In this document: one piece after another, positions 59,901 through 64,000 of the stretch
Numbering within the stretch: the stretch's first letter is position 1
Layout of the letters: every line of letters starts with the position of its first letter
Source of the DNA: Pelobates cultripes
Lineage: Eukaryota > Chordata > Amphibia > Anura > Pelobatidae
DNA: 64,000 nucleotides
Direction of reading: 5' to 3'
NCBI GenBank assembly: GCA_933207985.1
Contig: OW240912.1
Span: forward strand, 72,476,361 to 72,540,360
Program-made: the position numbers and the translations under genes
Notes under the pieces: model-generated
The model's input: the letters and a program-made list of their open reading frames with translations, nothing else
Databases searched by the model: none
What the model was told of the DNA's origin: nothing

Positions 59901-60029
59901 GTTATATATATTATACAACATAAGTTATTATGCACACATACAATTAATGTGTGCATAATAAAATAAACATTTAAATAAACTTAGAGCCAAATGGATACAC
60001 AAAATGTACACAAACCATATACATTTATA

Positions 60030-60086
60030 TGTGTGTGTGTGTGTGTGTGTGTATATTTATTTATTTATTTATTTATTTATTTATTA
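60030..60086. repeat. (TG)n followed by (TTTA)n
   Basis: Compound microsatellite: about eleven TG units then about eight TTTA units. Confidence 0.9.
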
Positions 60087-60854
60087 CATATGAATACCAA
60101 AGACTAAATGTTTTAACCAGATCCAAATGGATAGATATAAACTCAAGGAATCCTTTTTATAAATAAACCAAAAAAATATCCGAACTGGCAACAGACTAAA
60201 TTTATCAGCCAGGCGAAGGATAAAAACAAAGGAAAAAGTATAAGTGTTCAAACAATATGATGAGAGTACTCTAGGAATAAACATAACCTATTTTATACCA
60301 TACAAATGTCTGGACATAAGCCTCAAAAATAGATAAGAGAAAACTATGAAAAAAGAAATACTAAGCAAAAAACACTAGGTAAGAAAAACATTGCAGCCAT
60401 ACATCAGACATAGAGTAAATCAAATTTTCATTAAGTCCTTTGAGGGCCACCGTGTCCAAGCGCTGGATGCAATTCGCTTACATTGTAGTAGGATTTTAGA
60501 CATATCCCCTCCACGAGATAGTGGGGGGAACCTGGTAAATGGCCCTGAGTCTAAGGTTAGGCAAACGATGTTCGCCACATGTTTGTCAGTTCGTTGATCT
60601 CCAAAAACTGTGATAATCCCTGAACAGTGCCCCCTAATGCGGCCCCTAAGTGTAAGGTTGGTATTACCCACTTACGAAAGTCCACAAGGATCATATAAAT
60701 GATGTTGTCGTGGTCCATGTAATGTACTGTTGTATAGGGATCAGTTTCCACTGTGTGGATGTGCAAATGAGGACCCACTCATCATGATCTGTGCTACAAT
60801 GTAATTACAGGACCCTCCATTGTGACTTGCTAAAAGAACTAAACTGTCTGTCAC

Positions 60855-61303
60855 TGGAATCCAGCCCACCCTTCATCTTTCCAGCCTTGTGTTTAAGAGC
60901 TTTTCTGGTAAGCTCCCATCCTACCTGAGCAGAATGCTCTTCCTGGCTGTTCTCACCTCCTATAATTTAGTCTGCCTCAATACAAAAAGAAAGCGGCCCG
61001 ATCCTCCTTTTCTTACAGAGCACTGCAGTTATGGAACGACCTCCCGCACACTTTTAAATCTTCCCCAAGCCTAAAGTCCTTTAAGAGATCCCTCTCTACA
61101 TATCTCAAAACATAATGCACCTGTCATGGTTGATTATATATTTCCTATCTCTTCTATGTTAAATTTTGTTTAGTGTATTTATATTGTTTTTGTATTTTAT
61201 TGTACCCTATTGTATAAATGCAATGTTTTGTGGACCCAGGATATACTTGAAAATGAGAGAAATCTCAATGTATCTTTCCTGGTAAAATATTTGATAAATA
61301 AAT
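60855..61303 (+). mobile_element. LINE 3' end (CR1/L2-like) inserted in the Penelope-like element
   Basis: In plus-strand frames, KLPSYLSRM, GPILLFLQSTAVME-like and FPKPKVL-type wording (with frameshifts) corresponds to the usual RT C-terminal tail, where a leucine-tryptophan-asparagine-rich LWNDLP-type motif is expected (ATGGAACGACCTCCC at about 61031). It ends AATCTCAATGTATCTTTCCT, GGTAAAATATTTGATAAATA, a familiar LINE 3' end. It separates the Penelope RT part from its C-terminal part. Confidence 0.6.
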
Positions 61304-61307
61304 ATGA

Positions 61308-62560
61308 CTACACATGATGCAGCCACTGCACTTGAAACATCCTTTCTTGACCACGATGGGCATTTTTTTTGTAACAATGGACTGGATCACTTCGTACTAG
61401 CTGGACTTGGAGATTTTTGTTTCTTTTGTAGTTTACAATGGGATATTCCAAAAACACTGGTGGTACATTTTTATCCAAACTTAAAATGTCCCAATGTTTA
61501 TGAATAGATTGTCTAATCTTCATTGTTCCAGTGTGAAAAGCCATTGGTAGAAACATCTTTTTCAGCTGGATATTATTTGTCTCTGTCTTTTGGTTCTCCT
61601 GGGACCACAGTTCTGTAGTTTGGTTTTGGTCATCGCCAGGATTTGAGGATCTTCGAGCAAGGAACCTATTCCACATATCTTGTACTTGTGATTCTCGAGT
61701 GATAGTTTCACTATTGTACCTCAAAACCCTCAAACTGTGATATAGGCAAAGAGGTGTTCTGGATTAAGACTGGAGGCCAAAAGAAAGGTGTTATGGTCTG
61801 TTTGCTTCCGGTGCAATCTATACCTCAATTCGCCTTGGGTCTCAAAGAGTCACATACAAAATTGTATAGATGACTGATGCCAAACAAGTTTCAAATTAAC
61901 AGGAAGTGGGGACTGATTGACTTTGTCTACCATCTGACCCAATTCTACAGCAGTCCCACACAAGATGAGGAAGATGTCATCCACGAATCATAGTTGTTCC
62001 AATGTCTTCACTTTGTACTTGATGTATTTTTGTTAATCCAATACATAAAGGCATTCACATATGAGGGTGCCATCACCCTCCTCTACTGCTTGTTTTAGAT
62101 AGAAGTTGTTTTCAAACAGAAATTCTATGAGAGAGTCATTCGGGGGACCTATGTCTGAAGTAGAGGAGCATAAAATCTCCTTAAGAGCCTAAAGTGATTA
62201 GTAGTGTTTCCTCATCATCCAGGGTTATTGTACAAATATGTTTAAGAAAATCCAGAGTGTCTTTCAAGCATGTGGGTAGGGATATCACCCAGTCTTTGAT
62301 GACAAAAATTGACATATTTGGCAAATGGTTCAATTAGACCCTCTCTTGCTGACACAATCTGTCTTCCTGGGAGATTGTTCATGTCTGTATGTATTTTAGG
62401 GAGTGTGTACAGGACCAGGTGTTTCAGATTTGGTACGTGCAAAAATGTTGCAATCTTATCATCCACATGCCCCAGGTCAATGTGCACCTGTTTCTAAAAA
62501 ACCCCCATAGATTTTAGAGGTATTATCTTCATCCTTCAGCATCTGACGCTAATTCACCTG
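61308..62560 (-). pseudogene. Penelope-like reverse transcriptase remnant
   Basis: The minus-strand frame 62487-62242 reads LYTLPKIHTDMNNLPGRQIVS, the LPKIH..PGRPIVS block near the start of the Penelope RT domain. Next, with stops, comes FVDDIF (about 61990-61975; catalytic region) and SLIEFLFENN. Then 61733-61308 has IRQSIHKHWDILSLD and FLEYPIVNYKRNKNLQVQLV, the region between RT and the nuclease in Neptune-type elements. The order is right for one decayed element. Non-functional. Confidence 0.72.
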
Positions 62561-62659
62561 AGCTTTGGTGGTTTCAGTGCCGCCGAGTCAACCGAAAACT
62601 TGATATTTATAGTCCTGACTGACTTTGTCAAGTCTTTCTTTTTTTGTCTTTCAAAACGT

Positions 62660-63935
62660 TCTAGGTCGGGGGGGAGGGGCCTAATCAGCATGGCGACTGG
62701 ATGTGTTTCTAGGGAGCGCCCTGAGACACACTGTACAAAATCGAAATTCGGTACCAATACAGCAACTATTTCTAAGCCTGACACTTACTCTTCGTATTAC
62801 GACGTGACAGAAAGATCAGGGACCGTGCCCGGCAGTCCTTTCGAGCACTTTAGTGGCCAAAGCAAAATGAGGACTAGCAGGCGCTTTGGAGGGGAGAGGC
62901 GGCCACTCTCCCGGACAGGCGCAGGCATAGCCCCAAGCGTGATATTGATGCCCTGCTGCCCCCCCCCCCTTTTGGACCAGTGGGGGTGATCCCGGTCCCC
63001 ACCCTGGCGGCTGCCAACACTTAGCATGGACTTGTGGCGTTGCACTATACGCCGAAGATATCGCCAGAGATGTATGTATAATGGCGGGTGCCACGGGACA
63101 CCTGGAGTCACATGAAGAGACATCCACTCTTCACCACCACCTGGAAGCACTCTTTGCTGCTTTCTGGAAAAAGCTGGAGAGTAAGTTGACCCTACCTGCA
63201 CCGCAGCCCTGAGTGGCTCCCTCCAAACTGATTAGACACACCCCATATCATCTGGCTACTGCCATCAAGGTCCCAACGCGACAGAGACGGTGAAGGCCGC
63301 ATCGGCGACACCTCAGAAAAGCAGCTGCGAATACGGCGGAATGCCGACGAACCTGCTAGCACTGCACCCTCAGAAGACATGTGGGAGGTGAATCAAGAAA
63401 GGGGGGAAGCAAATGCAGAACCGGAACCCGCAGCTGACTCCATTGGCTCCGAGGAAGGAGGCCCATACGATGTGGGACTATGAGTTCCCTGTACTGGGGA
63501 TCGGCTGACCGCCATGTTTGAGCTGCAGGTTATGCTCCTTTCCACTGTTTACTACATGGTCCCTCTTGCCCAGTAACAGATCTACACTATTTCCCTTTCT
63601 CTTCCTTGCCCATACCATATGTTTATATCTATATTATATACAGGTTGTTAAGGATGTCTCCAATATGTCCCAGAACAGTCTGGGGTGGTATACTAAGCGG
63701 TTGCCCTATTCCACCCATGTCTTCTCTACAGTTTTATTTCAAAGCAGATATCAATTGAATCTAGACATGTGTAACTAGCCTGTTCTATTACATAATATTA
63801 ATTGTGCAGAAATTTTTAAGCCACATACTCATTGCATACTATATGCTCTCCTTGCTTGCTGTTGTGGCACTGTAAGACTGTCTGTATTTGCCTCTATGCA
63901 CAACAAAAAATAAAGCATTTAAAAAAACAACAAAA
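62660..63935 (+). mobile_element. L1/Tx1-type derivative: 5'UTR/ORF1 start joined to 3'UTR with A-rich tail
   Basis: It starts GGGGGGGAGGGGCCTAATCA followed by GC-rich DNA with ATGGCG-type starts. An acidic ORF1-like N-terminus lies near 63380-63480 (EVNQERGEANAEPEPAADSI). At about 63480 this changes to AT-rich 3'UTR-like DNA ending with AATAAA (about 63910) and an A-rich tail. No RT is present. Layout resembles 27270-28625. The LINE assignment is inferred from layout rather than a domain. Confidence 0.45.
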
Positions 63936-64000
63936 AAAACTTATCAGTTCATTCTGATATTTATTAATGCCATCTTTATTAATTGTATTGTGAATGCATT

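Larger units (their letters stand above)
59050..60780 (-). mobile_element. Penelope-like element: 3'UTR and C-terminal (GIY-YIG side) remnant
   Basis: On the minus strand, 60779-60420 reads VETDPYTTVHY and PLSRGGDMSKILLQCKRIASS..PSKDLMKI. This resembles the end of Penelope/Neptune proteins, where a RGGD..LLQ-E-W block and a PxGLNE-like ending follow the GIY-YIG nuclease. Around 59247-59285 the minus strand has TTGAGAAAGACC..GGTTGAAACGATC, similar to the hammerhead-like motif elsewhere in this window. Several stops and frameshifts. The intervening stretch contains (AT)n, (TG)n and (TTTA)n runs and a separate repeat. Confidence 0.5.

Overview
This is nuclear DNA from a vertebrate, most likely a frog. 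Two protein-coding genes can be read by exon homology and splice sites. Most of the rest is interspersed repeats typical of anuran genomes: TTAA-flanked MITEs starting TTAAAGG, foldback elements with TTAACCCCTTAAGG ends, L1/Tx1-like and L2/CR1-like LINEs, Penelope-like elements and hAT/Tc1 remnants. The species cannot be named from the sequence alone. No tRNA, rRNA, CRISPR or prokaryotic gene was seen.

Gene layout. On the minus strand, bases 1975-2189 are the first coding exon of a coronin, closest to coronin-6 (CORO6). Its remaining exons lie beyond the left edge. A possible non-coding first exon and promoter lie near 33.6-34.07 kb, which would make CORO6 intron 1 about 31 kb. On the plus strand, the bleomycin hydrolase gene (BLMH) starts in a CpG-rich promoter near 43.2-43.4 kb. 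Its first six coding exons lie at 43417-43426, 44883-45080, 45699-45808, 50348-50489, 51236-51324 and 52574-52666. Together they encode residues 1-214, including the catalytic cysteine. I found no exon 7 before the right edge, so intron 6 appears to exceed 11 kb. The two genes are head to head. From memory of human 17q11.2, where SSH2, EFCAB5, NSRP1 and SLC6A4 lie between them, a single inversion would give this arrangement.

Repeat layout. 1.0-4.4 kb holds two T2-like MITEs, a third TTAA element and an L2/CR1 3' end. 6.0-7.3 kb is a probable LINE 5' region. 8.99-9.63 kb is a split palindrome with a hammerhead-like motif. 12.4-15.4 kb is a MITE followed by a 2.1-kb multi-hairpin element. 15.7-18.5 kb holds a hAT-like MITE, a minisatellite, a possible LTR and a LINE 3' end with a 13-bp target duplication. 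24.0-24.9 kb and 29-32.4 kb are MITE clusters. 25.6-28.6 kb is a head-to-head pair of L1/Tx1 fragments. 37.4-39.1 kb is nested hAT-like DNA.

BLMH introns carry more insertions. Intron 3 holds an antisense L1/Tx1 element with an intact 2.3-kb reading frame and a separate foldback element. Intron 5 holds a Tc1/mariner remnant. Intron 6 holds small palindromes, an (AT)n run, a Penelope-like element interrupted by a LINE 3' end, and an L1-type derivative lacking ORF2.

I do not see a novel multigene system. The most interesting items are the head-to-head CORO6/BLMH arrangement, the intact L1/Tx1 frame, the hammerhead-like Penelope motifs and the families of multi-hairpin MITEs.
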